A stretch of DNA of 64,000 nucleotides from Aquincola tertiaricarbonis (GTDB lineage Bacteria; Pseudomonadota; Gammaproteobacteria; Burkholderiales; Burkholderiaceae_C): positions 620,001-684,000 of the forward strand of contig NZ_CP097636.1 of the NCBI RefSeq assembly GCF_023573145.1, given 5' to 3'. This document shows positions 52,984-60,543 of the stretch, piece after piece. A program made the position numbers and the translations under genes. The stretch's first letter is position 1. The number at the start of each line of letters is the position of its first letter. The notes under the pieces are model-generated. The model made no database searches. It saw nothing but the letters and a program-made list of their open reading frames with translations, and was not told the origin of the DNA.

Positions 52984-52990
52984 GTGATGG

Positions 52991-53323
52991 TCAGTGCTCC
53001 AGCGCATCGCGCAGGGCTTCGGTGGCCCACTGGTTCAGGCTCTTGCCCTTGGCTTGGGCGGCCACCAGGGCGCGGCTGTGCATTTCCGGCGGCACGCGCA
53101 GCAGCAGCTTGCCCGAGGCGGGCTTCTCGGGCTCCACGCCCTGCTCGGCGCAGTCTTGCAGGTAGTCCTTCACCGCGCTGGCGAACTCGCGGCGCAATTG
53201 CGTCACCGTTTCGCCGTGAAAGCTGATGATGCTGCGCAAGCCGAGGATGCGGCCGACGAAGAGGTTGTCGCGCTCATCGAACTCGATGCGCGCCGTGTAA
53301 CCGCCGTGGGTCATCGTGTTCAT
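52991..53323 (-). CDS. hicB: HicB-family antitoxin
   Basis: A 110-residue HicB antitoxin: an N-terminal partial RNase-H-like domain (YTARIEFDERDNLFVGRILG, ISFHGETVTQLRREFASAVK) and a C-terminal ribbon-helix-helix (LLLRVPPEMHSRALVAAQAK, SLNQWATEALRDAL). It neutralises HicA and represses the operon. Its ATG overlaps the HicA stop (ATGA); the order toxin first is usual for hicAB. A second Met (MTHGG) two codons later is an alternative start. Confidence 0.92.
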   Translation of the reverse strand: MNTMTHGGYTARIEFDERDNLFVGRILGLRSIISFHGETVTQLRREFASAVKDYLQDCAEQGVEPEKPASGKLLLRVPPEMHSRALVAAQAKGKSLNQWATEALRDALEH

Positions 53324-53574
53324 GGACGTACTCCTGCTTGCTCGAAAAACTCGCGGGCTTCTTCCACCTGGTAGCGCTTGGCTTCCTTACCGGGGTGTGG
53401 CCGATGGCAGCGCCACTGTTGGCCAGCCAACTCGATCCTGACGCGTGATCCTTCCCGCTCGGTCACCGTGCCGCCCAAGGCTTTGACCAGGGCCTCGATG
53501 TCGGCAAACACGATCGATGCCGACGTGGGCTTGGCGAAGAGGGCAGACAACGTCTTTCGGTGTCGGGCGTTCAC
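53320..53574 (-). CDS. hicA: HicA-family toxin (mRNA interferase)
   Basis: An 84-residue HicA-type toxin with the double-stranded RNA-binding-like fold: KTLSALFAKPTSASIVFADI, GGTVTEREGSRVRIELAG and the active-site His segment CHRPHPGKEAKRYQVEEARE. It would cleave mRNA and stop translation when freed from HicB. The start is GTG at 53574. It is slightly longer at the N-terminus than the shortest HicA proteins and looks intact. Confidence 0.9.
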   Translation of the reverse strand: MNARHRKTLSALFAKPTSASIVFADIEALVKALGGTVTEREGSRVRIELAGQQWRCHRPHPGKEAKRYQVEEAREFFEQAGVRP

Positions 53575-53616
53575 CGTCCAAACGATAGCATGAAGTGCTA
53601 GCGCTGGGCGCGCTTG

Positions 53617-54387
53617 CTACTCCTCCAACGCCCCATGCAGTGCCACGAACTCCTGCGTCAGCTTGTGGCGCGGGTCCAGGTGCACCATGGGGCGGGCCTG
53701 CTCGTGGGATTCCTTGATCTTCACGCTGGCGCTCAGGTAGGGCTGCAGCACGGGCAGGCCTTCGTCGATCAGCTCCTGCACCGTGCGCTGAGGCAGGCTG
53801 GCGCGGGGCTGGAACTGGTTGACCACGATGCCCTCGACCTGCAGGCCCGGGTTGTGGTCGGCCTGGATCTCCTGCACCGTCTCCATCAGGCCGTACAGCG
53901 CGCGGCGGGAGAAGTCGTCGCAGTCGAACGGGATCAGGCAGCGCTCGGCCGCGATCAGCGCCGAGCGGGTGTAGAAGTTCAGCGCCGGCGGCGTGTCGAT
54001 CCAGATGGCGTCGAACTCATCGGCCAGGTCGGCCAGCGCGTCGCGCAGCTTGTAGATCTTGTAGCGCGACTCCAGCTTGCCGTGCAGCTCGTCCAGGTGG
54101 GTGCTGGCCGGCATCAGGCTCAAGTGCTCCCAGGGCGTGGCCACGATGAAGTCTGTGGTGGCCGGCGGCCGCACGCTGAACTTCAGCGTCTGCTCAAAGA
54201 ACTCGGCCGCACCATCGCCCAGGCCATCGGCCGCGGCGGCGCCCATCAGGTAGTGGGTGGTGTTGCCCTGCGAATCCAGGTCCACCACCAGCGTGCGCAG
54301 GCCCTGTTGCGCGCCGATGGCGGCCAGGTTGCAGGTGATCGTGGACTTGCCCACGCCCCCCTTCTGGTTGAACACGACTCGGCGCAT
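53617..54387 (-). CDS. ParA family ATPase (orphan)
   Basis: A 256-residue ParA/MinD-type ATPase: deviant Walker A NQKGGVGKST at the very N-terminus, Walker A' LVVDLDSQGNTTHYL and Walker B-like AIWIDTPPALNFYT. Such proteins position DNA or protein cargo along nucleoid or membrane. No parB, parS or replication gene is adjacent, so it is probably a chromosomal orphan with another cargo rather than a partition locus. The start MRRVVFNQKGG at 54387 fits the family, where the P-loop begins within the first 15 residues. Confidence 0.9.
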   Translation of the reverse strand: MRRVVFNQKGGVGKSTITCNLAAIGAQQGLRTLVVDLDSQGNTTHYLMGAAAADGLGDGAAEFFEQTLKFSVRPPATTDFIVATPWEHLSLMPASTHLDELHGKLESRYKIYKLRDALADLADEFDAIWIDTPPALNFYTRSALIAAERCLIPFDCDDFSRRALYGLMETVQEIQADHNPGLQVEGIVVNQFQPRASLPQRTVQELIDEGLPVLQPYLSASVKIKESHEQARPMVHLDPRHKLTQEFVALHGALEE

Positions 54388-54468
54388 GCGGCTTCCCCTG
54401 GTGCTGGTGGCTGGGGGCCGATTGTGCAATGCAGCAGTGGCGGTGCCCACGGGCTGGCCGCAGGCGGA

Positions 54469-55425
54469 TCAGACCACCGCCACGGGGTGGCCGGCTGCGG
54501 CCCAGGCCTCCAGCCCGCCGGCCAGCGGCCGCACTCGGGTGAAGCCCTTGCCCGCCAGCCGCTGGGCGGCCACCGCGGCCGAGGCTTCGTTGGGGCAGTT
54601 GCAGTACAGCACGATGTCGCGGTCGCGCGGCAGCCGCGCGGCATGGGCCGCGATGTCGGGCAGCGCCACCCGCTGCGCTCCGGGAATCACCCGCGGGTCC
54701 AGCTGGTTGGCGGTGCCCGAGCGCACGTCGATCAGCAGCGGCGCTGCCTCACCTGCTCCGGCGGCGCCCAGCAGGGCATGCAGCTCGTCGACGCTGATGC
54801 GCACCATGGCCAGCGACTTCAGGAAGGCGCGGCGGCGCCACCAGCGCCAGCCGGCGAAGCCGGCCGCGCCGCCCAGCACCACCACGGCGGCCACCAGGCC
54901 GGCGTCGGCCAGGTACACCAGCACCGCGTCCACCTGCTGGCTGAACACCGCGCCCAGCCCGAGGAACAGCGCCGACCAGATGGCACCGGCCACCACGTCG
55001 AAAGCGACAAACCGCGGCACCGACATGCCCAGTGCACCCGCCATCGGCGCGGCCACCACCGAGACGCCTGGCACGAACTTGGCGGCCAGCAGTGCGCTGC
55101 CGCCCCAGCGGGCCATCAGCGACTCGCTCTGCCGCACGCAGGAGTCGGGCGACAGCGACAGCCGGCACAGCAGGCCCATCACCCGGTGGCCGTAGCGTCG
55201 GCCGGCTGCGAACCAGACCGCATCGCCGGCCAGGTTGGCCAGCACCGCCACGCCCAGGGCCAGCAGCCAGGCGGCCCCCGAGGGCAGGGAGGGCGCCATC
55301 GACACCCCGCCGGCCATCACCAGCAGCGGCGCGGCCGGTACCGGGGCACCTGCGCGGGCGGCCAGCGTGACGAGGAACACCACCCACAGACCGTGCTCGA
55401 CCAACAGCGACATCAATGCATGCAT
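54469..55425 (-). CDS. DedA membrane protein fused to rhodanese domain
   Basis: A 318-residue fusion. Residues 1-200 are a DedA/VTT (SNARE-associated) membrane domain with the family pieces AANLAGDAVWFAAGRRYGHR-type (LANLAGDAVWFAAGRRYG) and AAKFVPGVSVVAAPMAGALG and four or five helices. After a basic linker (WRWWRRRAFLKSL) residues 215-315 are a rhodanese domain: APLLIDVRSGTANQ, IPGAQRVAL and the active loop VLYCNCPNEASA with a candidate catalytic Cys, ending VRPLAGGLEAWAAAGHP. DedA proteins are lipid scramblases/transport proteins; the rhodanese part may sense or transfer sulfur at the inner face. Both domains look intact. Confidence 0.9.
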   Translation of the reverse strand: MHALMSLLVEHGLWVVFLVTLAARAGAPVPAAPLLVMAGGVSMAPSLPSGAAWLLALGVAVLANLAGDAVWFAAGRRYGHRVMGLLCRLSLSPDSCVRQSESLMARWGGSALLAAKFVPGVSVVAAPMAGALGMSVPRFVAFDVVAGAIWSALFLGLGAVFSQQVDAVLVYLADAGLVAAVVVLGGAAGFAGWRWWRRRAFLKSLAMVRISVDELHALLGAAGAGEAAPLLIDVRSGTANQLDPRVIPGAQRVALPDIAAHAARLPRDRDIVLYCNCPNEASAAVAAQRLAGKGFTRVRPLAGGLEAWAAAGHPVAVV

Positions 55426-55464
55426 GCCCGGATTCTTGCCGCTGTCAGCCGAGCCTTGTCGGCG

Positions 55465-55734
55465 TCAGGCGAAGTGGTCGCCGCCGGTGCAGGCGCACAG
55501 CGTGTCGGGCGCGGCGCTGCCGGGGGTGGCCGGGCTGCGCTGGTCAACGGATTGCGGGCGCGCCGCAGGGGCGGCGGGCGCACGCTGCGTCCGGGCCGAC
55601 GGTGCGGTGGCGGCCGGGGCGCTGATGCGGGCAGGCTGCAGCGGCAGCTCGGTGCGCGGCGGGGCTTCGGCCGCCCAGGCCACGCTGACGGCAAAGCCCA
55701 GGGTGGCGACGGCGAAGATGAGAGCGGTCTTCAT
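55465..55734 (-). CDS. Small secreted Ala/Pro-rich protein, unknown
   Basis: An 89-residue protein not recognised. It has a good Sec signal peptide (MKTALIFAVATLGFAVSVAW, cleavage near AWAAE) and then a disordered Ala/Pro/Arg-rich region, with two Cys near the C-terminus (LCACTGGD). It lies 14 bp after the first DUF4148 gene on the same strand, so is likely cotranscribed with it and destined for the periplasm. Confidence 0.6.
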   Translation of the reverse strand: MKTALIFAVATLGFAVSVAWAAEAPPRTELPLQPARISAPAATAPSARTQRAPAAPAARPQSVDQRSPATPGSAAPDTLCACTGGDHFA

Positions 55735-55748
55735 GATGGTGGGCGGCG

Positions 55749-56084
55749 TCAGCCGCGGGAGTAGATCGAGGCGTTGCCCTGGCTGAGGCTGCCGTGCTTC
55801 ATCGCCTCGATGGTTTCGGCACGCACTTCCTCGCGGGTGCGGGTGGAGGCGGTGGCGCGCTGCTGCAGGTAGCCGTAGCCGTCGGCATCGGTGCGCAGCT
55901 CGCCCTTGGCACGGGCCTGCGCCAGTTCAGCCTGCACCTGGGCGCGGGTCTTGGTGGATTCGACCTTCTGCACGGCCAGGTCGTAGCCATACAGGTCGCC
56001 GGGGTGCGACTGCGCGAAGCTGGCGGTGCTCAGCAGTGCGAAAGAGGCGGCAACGGCGGCGGCGGCGAAGTGCTTGGCGTTCAT
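55749..56084 (-). CDS. DUF4148 family secreted protein (copy 1)
   Basis: A 111-residue DUF4148 protein, a Burkholderiales family of small periplasmic proteins of unknown function. A signal peptide (HFAAAAVAASFALLSTASFA, then Q) is followed by the two family motifs STKTRAQVQAELAQARAKGE and STRTREEVRAETIEAMKHG. It is the most divergent of three neighbouring copies. The conserved upstream motif is at 56100-56119. Confidence 0.88.
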   Translation of the reverse strand: MNAKHFAAAAVAASFALLSTASFAQSHPGDLYGYDLAVQKVESTKTRAQVQAELAQARAKGELRTDADGYGYLQQRATASTRTREEVRAETIEAMKHGSLSQGNASIYSRG

Positions 56085-56099
56085 GGTGTTCTCCGTTTG

Positions 56100-56119
56100 G
56101 TTGATGGAGTCAACTTTAG
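56100..56119 (-). promoter_or_regulatory. Shared upstream motif, DUF4148 copy 1
   Basis: Minus strand CTAAAGTTGACTCCATCAAC, 16 bp before the ATG. The same pattern CTAAAGTY-N4-CCATCRAC precedes all three DUF4148 genes; the TAAAGT part could be a -10 hexamer with the second half at the start of transcription. Confidence 0.55.
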
Positions 56120-56212
56120 GCCCGCGGTCGCGACAGATAAATGGCGCGGTGTCGAATGGGCTGTTGCAGGAAGAGGAACAGTGCGGGGCACAACACGCCG
56201 TGCACCAAACGC

Positions 56213-56242
56213 AAAACGCCGCACGGGCCAGCCGTGCGGCGT
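56213..56242 (-). terminator. Rho-independent terminator after DUF4148 copy 2
   Basis: Minus strand: an 11-bp stem (ACGCCGCACGG / CCGTGCGGCGT) with a 5-nt loop followed by TTTT. It lies 41 bp after the stop of the gene at 56283. Confidence 0.88.
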
Positions 56243-56282
56243 CAGGTTGAGCACTGTTCGCCGGGGCCGCAGCCCCGCAGGG

Positions 56283-56624
56283 TCAGCCGCGCGAGTACTC
56301 GCCGTTGTTGCCCTGGCTCAGGTTGCCGTTCTTCATGGCTTCCAGGGTCTCGGCGCGCACTTCGTCGCGGGTCTTGGCCGATTGCGTCGGGGCCACGCGG
56401 TCGACGATGCCGTAGCCGTCGGCGGTGGTGCGCAGTTCGCCGTTGGCGCGGGCCTGCAGCAGCTCGGCCTGCACCTGGGCGCGGGTCTTGGTGCTCTTGG
56501 CTTGCAGTTCCGGCACGTTGTAGCCGCCGGTGTCGCCGTAAACCTGGGCGTTGGCAGCGGCCGAGCCCAGCAGGGCGATCAGCGAAGCGGCGACGGTGGA
56601 AGCGATGCGGGTCTTGGTGTTCAT
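56283..56624 (-). CDS. DUF4148 family secreted protein (copy 2)
   Basis: A 113-residue DUF4148 protein with signal peptide (MNTKTRIASTVAASLIALLG, cleavage after ANAQ), then VYGDTGGYNVPELQAKSTKT and the two family motifs TKTRAQVQAELLQARANGEL and SAKTRDEVRAETLEAMKNG. It is a recent duplicate of copy 3: positions 56461-56555 and 56935-57029 differ at only two of 95 bases. It has its own terminator at 56213-56242. Confidence 0.9.
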   Translation of the reverse strand: MNTKTRIASTVAASLIALLGSAAANAQVYGDTGGYNVPELQAKSTKTRAQVQAELLQARANGELRTTADGYGIVDRVAPTQSAKTRDEVRAETLEAMKNGNLSQGNNGEYSRG

Positions 56625-56656
56625 GTTCTATCTCCGAGAGGTCGACGGGACATGCC

Positions 56657-56676
56657 GTCGATGGAAAGGACTTTAG
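56657..56676 (-). promoter_or_regulatory. Shared upstream motif, DUF4148 copy 2
   Basis: Minus strand CTAAAGTCCTTTCCATCGAC, 33 bp before the ATG. It fits CTAAAGTY-N4-CCATCRAC, as at 56100-56119 and 57175-57194. Confidence 0.55.
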
Positions 56677-56765
56677 GCAAGGCGGCTGTTCAGAAAAAGC
56701 GGAGCCCGGTCAATGGGTCATTGCGTAAATCGAAACAGTCGCCGGCTTGCCTAGACAAGTGCGGC

Positions 56766-57098
56766 TCAGCCGCGGGTGTAGTTGCCGAAGGCCGAGGCTT
56801 CGCCCGACTTCAAGGCCTTGGCGGCTTCGGCCTGCACTTCGGCGCGGGTCTTGGTGGAGGCCGTCGTGTTGCGGGCGGCGAAGTCATAGCCCTCGGCGTG
56901 GACGGCCAGTTCGCCGTTGGCGCGGGCCTGTTGCAGCTCGGCCTGCACCTGGGCGCGGGTCTTGGTGCTCTTGGCTTGCAGCTCCGGCACGTTGTAGCCG
57001 CCGGTGTCGCCGTAGACCTGGGCGTTGGCGGTGCCTGCTGCCAGCAGGGCGATCATGGAGGCGGCCAGGGCGGAGGCGATGCGGGTCTTGGTGTTCAT
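56766..57098 (-). CDS. DUF4148 family secreted protein (copy 3)
   Basis: A 110-residue DUF4148 protein with signal peptide (MNTKTRIASALAASMIALLA, cleavage after ANAQ) and mature part VYGDTGGYNVPELQAKSTKT, motifs TKTRAQVQAELQQARANGEL and STKTRAEVQAEAAKALKSG. Nearly identical in its middle to copy 2, different at the C-terminal third. The ATG at 57098 is fixed by the signal peptide; an upstream in-frame extension is not coding-like. It is divergent from the GNAT gene. Confidence 0.9.
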   Translation of the reverse strand: MNTKTRIASALAASMIALLAAGTANAQVYGDTGGYNVPELQAKSTKTRAQVQAELQQARANGELAVHAEGYDFAARNTTASTKTRAEVQAEAAKALKSGEASAFGNYTRG

Positions 57099-57174
57099 GA
57101 TGACGATTCCTTCAAGTGAATGTGTTGTCGAGTCGGTTTCGTCGGCGGGGGCACTGCGCTGTCGTCGTGGCCCT

Positions 57175-57194
57175 GTCGATGGGATGAACTTTAG
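57175..57194 (-). promoter_or_regulatory. Shared upstream motif, DUF4148 copy 3
   Basis: Minus strand CTAAAGTTCATCCCATCGAC, 77 bp before the ATG. It fits CTAAAGTY-N4-CCATCRAC. The greater distance from the ATG implies a longer 5' leader than for copies 1 and 2. Confidence 0.5.
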
Positions 57195-57294
57195 AGATCG
57201 AGGCCCTTGGGAAACAGCCTCGAAACGCCAATGCGCCATTGCGCTTTTCATCAACAAAGGGCCGTTTTCCCGGGGCTTGAATGACAATCCGGTC

Positions 57295-57900
57295 ATGCAA
57301 GTGCCCACCACGCCCGGCTTCGATGGCCCATCCGTGCGTTTGTCCACAGCTCATGTGGAACTCGTCGCTTCGACCTTCGTGCAGGCCGCGGCGGTGGCCG
57401 ACTACTACCGCCGCAACGTGGCCCACTTCAGCCGTTGGGACCCGCCTTCGCCGCCCGGTTTCGACAGCGCCGAGGTGCAGGCCGAACGGCTGATGCAGAG
57501 CACGCTGGCCTTCGGCATGGGAACCGCCTTCCGCTACTGGCTGATCGAGCCGCACGCGCCTTCGCGGGTGGTGGGCAGCATCCACTTCTCCAACGTGGCC
57601 CGCGGGCCCTTCCAGAGTGCGTCGGTGGGCTACTCGGTGGACCAGGGCCTGGAAGGCCGGGGCGTGATGGCCGCCGCGCTGGCGTGCGCCATCGCCGAGA
57701 TGTTCTCGCGCCGCGGCCGGCTGCATCGCATCGAGGCGGCGATCCGGCCCGAGAACGACCGCAGCCTGGCGCTGATCCAGCGGGTGGGCTTCACCCGCGT
57801 GGGCCTGGCGCCGCGTTACCTGATGATCGACGGCGACTGGCGCGACCACGTGCTGTGGCAGCGCTTGAACGACGATTGGGTGGGCTCGGCGGCACCCTAA
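57295..57900 (+). CDS. GNAT family N-acetyltransferase (RimJ/RimL type)
   Basis: A 201-residue acetyl-CoA-dependent N-acetyltransferase. Family marks are the N-terminal VRLSTAHVELV and NVAHFSRWDPP, the acetyl-CoA loop region SVDQGLEGRGVMAAALACAI (Q/RxxGxG/A) and the C-terminal HRIEAAIRPENDRSLALIQR followed by VGFTRVGLAPRYLMIDGDWR, as in RimJ/RimL-like ribosomal-protein N-terminal acetylases. The substrate is unknown. Start ATG at 57295 is chosen by domain fit; no clear ribosome site is seen. OmpA-like gene follows after 64 bp. Confidence 0.9.
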   Translation: MQVPTTPGFDGPSVRLSTAHVELVASTFVQAAAVADYYRRNVAHFSRWDPPSPPGFDSAEVQAERLMQSTLAFGMGTAFRYWLIEPHAPSRVVGSIHFSNVARGPFQSASVGYSVDQGLEGRGVMAAALACAIAEMFSRRGRLHRIEAAIRPENDRSLALIQRVGFTRVGLAPRYLMIDGDWRDHVLWQRLNDDWVGSAAP

Positions 57901-57964
57901 ACTGGGGTTTCTGGCTTGCGGCCGCCCCCGCCGGGGCGCGGGCCCCGGCCGTAGGGGATGCCAC

Positions 57965-58546
57965 ATGACTTCATACACGCTGGGCCGGTGGCTGTGCGCC
58001 GCGGCCCTGGCCGGCACCGCCGCGCTGGCGGGCGCACAGCCCGCGGCCGGCGCCTCGGCCCCCGAACCCATGCTGCGCGGTGGCGACGTCACCGAATCGG
58101 CCCTGGTGGACGCGCTGGCCATCGAGCCGCCGGAACCGCCGGCCGATGCCAAGACACGCGGCTTCCGCCCCGCGGTGCGCCCGCCCAGCAACAAGCCGGC
58201 AGCGCCGGGCAAGGCTTCGCTGCTGATCACCTTTCCCACCGATTCGGCCGAGCTGACGGCCGAGGCCAGGGCCACGCTGGACACGGTGGCCAAGGCGCTG
58301 CAGTCGGACAAGCTGGCCGGCTTCGGCTTCCGCGTGGAAGGCCATGCCGACCCGCGCGGCCAGGCCGACCGCAACATGAAGCTGTCGCAGCTGCGCGCGC
58401 AGGCGGTGGTGGACTACCTGGTGAACGTGCGTGGCGTGCTGCCCGAGCGGCTGGCGCCGCAGGGCAAGGGCTCCACCGAGCTGGTGGACCCCGCCCGCCC
58501 CGAGGCGCCGGAAAACCGCCGCGTGACCATCGTCACCAATCGGTGA
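57965..58546 (+). CDS. OmpA family peptidoglycan-binding protein
   Basis: A 193-residue exported protein: signal peptide (LGRWLCAAALAGTAALAGAQ), a disordered Pro/Ala-rich stretch, and a C-terminal OmpA-like domain (about 85-190). The diaminopimelate-binding residues of the family are likely in FRVEGHADPRGQADRNMKLS and ENRRVTI. There is no beta-barrel or lipobox, so it is probably a periplasmic peptidoglycan-associated protein. A GGGGATGCC stretch lies before the ATG. A group II intron is inserted 38 bp after its stop. Confidence 0.92.
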   Translation: MTSYTLGRWLCAAALAGTAALAGAQPAAGASAPEPMLRGGDVTESALVDALAIEPPEPPADAKTRGFRPAVRPPSNKPAAPGKASLLITFPTDSAELTAEARATLDTVAKALQSDKLAGFGFRVEGHADPRGQADRNMKLSQLRAQAVVDYLVNVRGVLPERLAPQGKGSTELVDPARPEAPENRRVTIVTNR

Positions 58547-58557
58547 ATGGAGCACCC

Positions 58558-58579
58558 GGTCCCATGGGTACATGGGACC
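58558..58579 (+). terminator. Hairpin after the OmpA-like gene, next to the intron insertion point
   Basis: A perfect 9-bp stem GGTCCCATG / CATGGGACC with a GGTA loop, 11 bp after the stop codon. No T-run follows, so it may be a weak terminator or a processed mRNA end. The intron starts 5 bp beyond it. Confidence 0.5.
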
Positions 58580-58967
58580 ACCCTGTGTGCCCAGCATGGG
58601 CACGATCTTCGAGGTGAAAGTCCTCGCGCGAGCGGACCACCGTGAGCGAAGTGAAGTGCAACTGCGTGAGGGTGACCGAGCGTGGGGAGGAAGCATGTAG
58701 CGATGGCCGCGAGCCGATGAACAAGAACCGCATAGGAGGCGCCGTGGAGCGAGGCGAGCCGGCAGGGAACGGCGAAGCCTTGGTGGTCAAGGCGAAGCGG
58801 CGTAGATGCGGCGGTTGTGCGGTCGAAGGATCGTGTTCTTACCTGGGGAGATCTCGCCTCGTGCCTGAAAGGGCGACGGCCTATGCCGGAGCGAGAAGTC
58901 AGCAGATGCCGTAGTAGCGGCGCGGTGAGCGCGGTGAAGGGCTGAACGAGACGGAGGGCTGCAAGGC

Positions 58968-60371
58968 GTGGCGCTTGGAAGTGCAAGGCATCAGACGTGT
59001 GCGAGGCCGACAGGCCGGGCACGGCGGCGCGGGGCGAGTGGCGGTGAAGCCGCGGCGAGCGCGCGCAGCGATGAAGCACGGCCGGCGCGCTGCGATCTGA
59101 CGGGCCCGGGGGCCGACGACCTGCTGGGGCAGGCGCTGGCCAGAGCGAACATGGCCGCGGCGTGGAAACGCATCAAGGCCAACAAGGGAGGCGCTGGCGT
59201 CGATGGACGCACGGTGCAGGACACGGCGGTGTGGCTGCAGGGCGCGTGGCCCGCCATCCGGCAGAGCGTGCTCGACGGCAGTTACCGCCCCAGCGCGGTA
59301 CGGCGGGTGAGCATCCCGAAGCCGGGCGGTGGTGAGCGCGAACTGGGCATACCGACCGTGGTCGACAGGTTGATCCAGCAGGCGCTGCTGCAGGTACTGC
59401 AGCCGCTGATCGACCCCTGCTTCAGCGAGCACAGCCACGGCTTCAGGCCGGGGCGCAGCGCGCATGGGGCGGTGGTCGAGGCCAAGCGGTACGTGCAGGA
59501 AGGCTACGACGTCGTGGTGGATGTGGACCTGGAGAAGTTCTTCGACCGGGTCGATCACGACATCGTGATGCACAGGCTGAGTCTGCACGTTGCGGACAAG
59601 CGGGTGCTGCGGCTCATCCGGCGGTATCTGCAGGCACCGACGATGGTAGCGGGGGTGGTCAGCCCGCGGACGCAGGGCACGCCGCAAGGCGGGCCACTGA
59701 GCCCGTTGCTGGCCAACGTGCTGCTGGACGAAGTGGATCGAGAGCTGGAACGCAGGGGCCATCGGTTCGTGCGTTATGCCGACGACTGCAATGTCTACGT
59801 CAAGAGCCGAAAGGCTGGCGAGCGGGTACTGCAAGGGCTGCGCAAGCACTACGCGCGGCTGGCACTGAAGGTCAACGAGGCCAAGACGGCCGTGGGCGAA
59901 GTCTGGGGACGCAAGTTCCTGGGCTACTGCCTGTGGCAAGACCCGACCGAGCGAGGCCGGCGGGTGGATGACGGTGTGCGCATCGGGGTGGCCCGGCCGG
60001 TACTGGCGCAGCTGCGTCAGCATCTGCGCGGACTCACGCGGCGGCACAGCGGCTGCAGCCTGGAGCATGTGGCGCAGGGCTTGAGGGAATATCTGCAGGG
60101 CTGGAAGGCGTACTTCCGGCTGGCGCAGACCCCGCGGGTGTTTGCGGCCATGGACCAATGGCTGCGGCACCGGTTGCGTGCCATCCAGTTCAAGCAGTGG
60201 AAGAACGTCGCTACCGTGTACCGCGAAATGCGGCGGCTGGGCGCGACTCACCCACAGGCTGCGGCTGCGGCGGCACACACCGGTCGCTGGTGGCGAGGCA
60301 GCCACCACTGTTTGAACAACGTCCTGACCATCGCCTACTTCGACCGGCTGGGCGTGCCGCGCTTGGCATGA
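58968..60371 (+). CDS. ltrA: Group II intron reverse transcriptase/maturase
   Basis: Up to 467 residues. RT motifs: WKRIKANKGGAGVDG (RT0/1), ELGIPTVVDRLIQQALLQVL (RT2), VVDVDLEKFFDRVDHD (RT3), GTPQGGPLSPLLANVLLDEV (RT4), the catalytic FVRYADDCNV (RT5, YADD at 270-273), and FLGY (RT7), then the maturase X domain (GLREYLQGWKAYFRLAQTPR) and a short end WWRGSHHCLNNVLTIAYFDR. There is no HNH endonuclease, so retromobility probably uses nascent strands at replication forks. The first 45 residues from the GTG at 58968 are Arg/Ala-rich and may not be translated; the family part begins near LTGPGADDLL. Class is unassigned. Confidence 0.92.
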   Translation: MALGSARHQTCARPTGRARRRGASGGEAAASARSDEARPARCDLTGPGADDLLGQALARANMAAAWKRIKANKGGAGVDGRTVQDTAVWLQGAWPAIRQSVLDGSYRPSAVRRVSIPKPGGGERELGIPTVVDRLIQQALLQVLQPLIDPCFSEHSHGFRPGRSAHGAVVEAKRYVQEGYDVVVDVDLEKFFDRVDHDIVMHRLSLHVADKRVLRLIRRYLQAPTMVAGVVSPRTQGTPQGGPLSPLLANVLLDEVDRELERRGHRFVRYADDCNVYVKSRKAGERVLQGLRKHYARLALKVNEAKTAVGEVWGRKFLGYCLWQDPTERGRRVDDGVRIGVARPVLAQLRQHLRGLTRRHSGCSLEHVAQGLREYLQGWKAYFRLAQTPRVFAAMDQWLRHRLRAIQFKQWKNVATVYREMRRLGATHPQAAAAAAHTGRWWRGSHHCLNNVLTIAYFDRLGVPRLA

Positions 60372-60407
60372 CCTGATCCTCCCAAGCCGCCCACCTCAAC
60401 GTCCCGA

Positions 60408-60439
60408 ACCGCCCGGTGCGGACCCGCATGCCGGGTGGT
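60408..60439 (+). ncRNA. Group II intron domain V catalytic hairpin
   Basis: ACCGCCCGG pairs with CCGGGTGGT (one G-U), capped by a TGCGG/CGCAT upper stem with a bulge; the sequence matches the well conserved 32-34-nt D5 hairpin of bacterial group II introns. Confidence 0.85.
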
Positions 60440-60543
60440 GTGGGAGGGGTCGGCCCCACTGGGGCCGCCCCTATCCCGATCCGGGAGGGTGGCGCGGCCG
60501 CCTTCGGAGCGGCCGGGCGGCGGCCGCGGGGCGCGTTGCTGAG

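Larger units (their letters stand above)
58585..60480 (+). mobile_element. Group II intron (about 1.9 kb, complete)
   Basis: The 5' end is GTGTG (consensus GTGYG) and the 3' end GAT (AY). The 5' boundary is supported by IBS1 CACCCT (58579-58584) pairing exactly with EBS1 AGGGTG (58669-58674). Positions 58585-58967 hold no gene and are the structured RNA domains I-IV; the maturase gene lies in domain IV; domain V is at 60408-60439 and domain VI (a GGGAGGGG-CGGCCCC hairpin with a 3' bulge) at about 60440-60476. Ligating the exons restores the palindrome CCACCCTCC-G-GGAGGGTGG, which supports both boundaries. It should be self-splicing and potentially mobile. Confidence 0.92.

Noticed and set aside
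53617..54387. Plasmid or integrated element partition locus
   Set aside because: No parB, rep, integrase or attachment repeats were seen around the ParA-like gene.
58642..58914. Small coding region at the start of the intron
   Set aside because: It lies in the structured domain I RNA, which includes EBS1; the translation has no family features.
58558..60480. Assigning the intron to class IIC because of the adjacent hairpin
   Set aside because: The maturase wording (GTPQGGPLSPLLANVLLDEV) and the domain V sequence do not look like typical class C members; the class needs a phylogeny, so it is left open.
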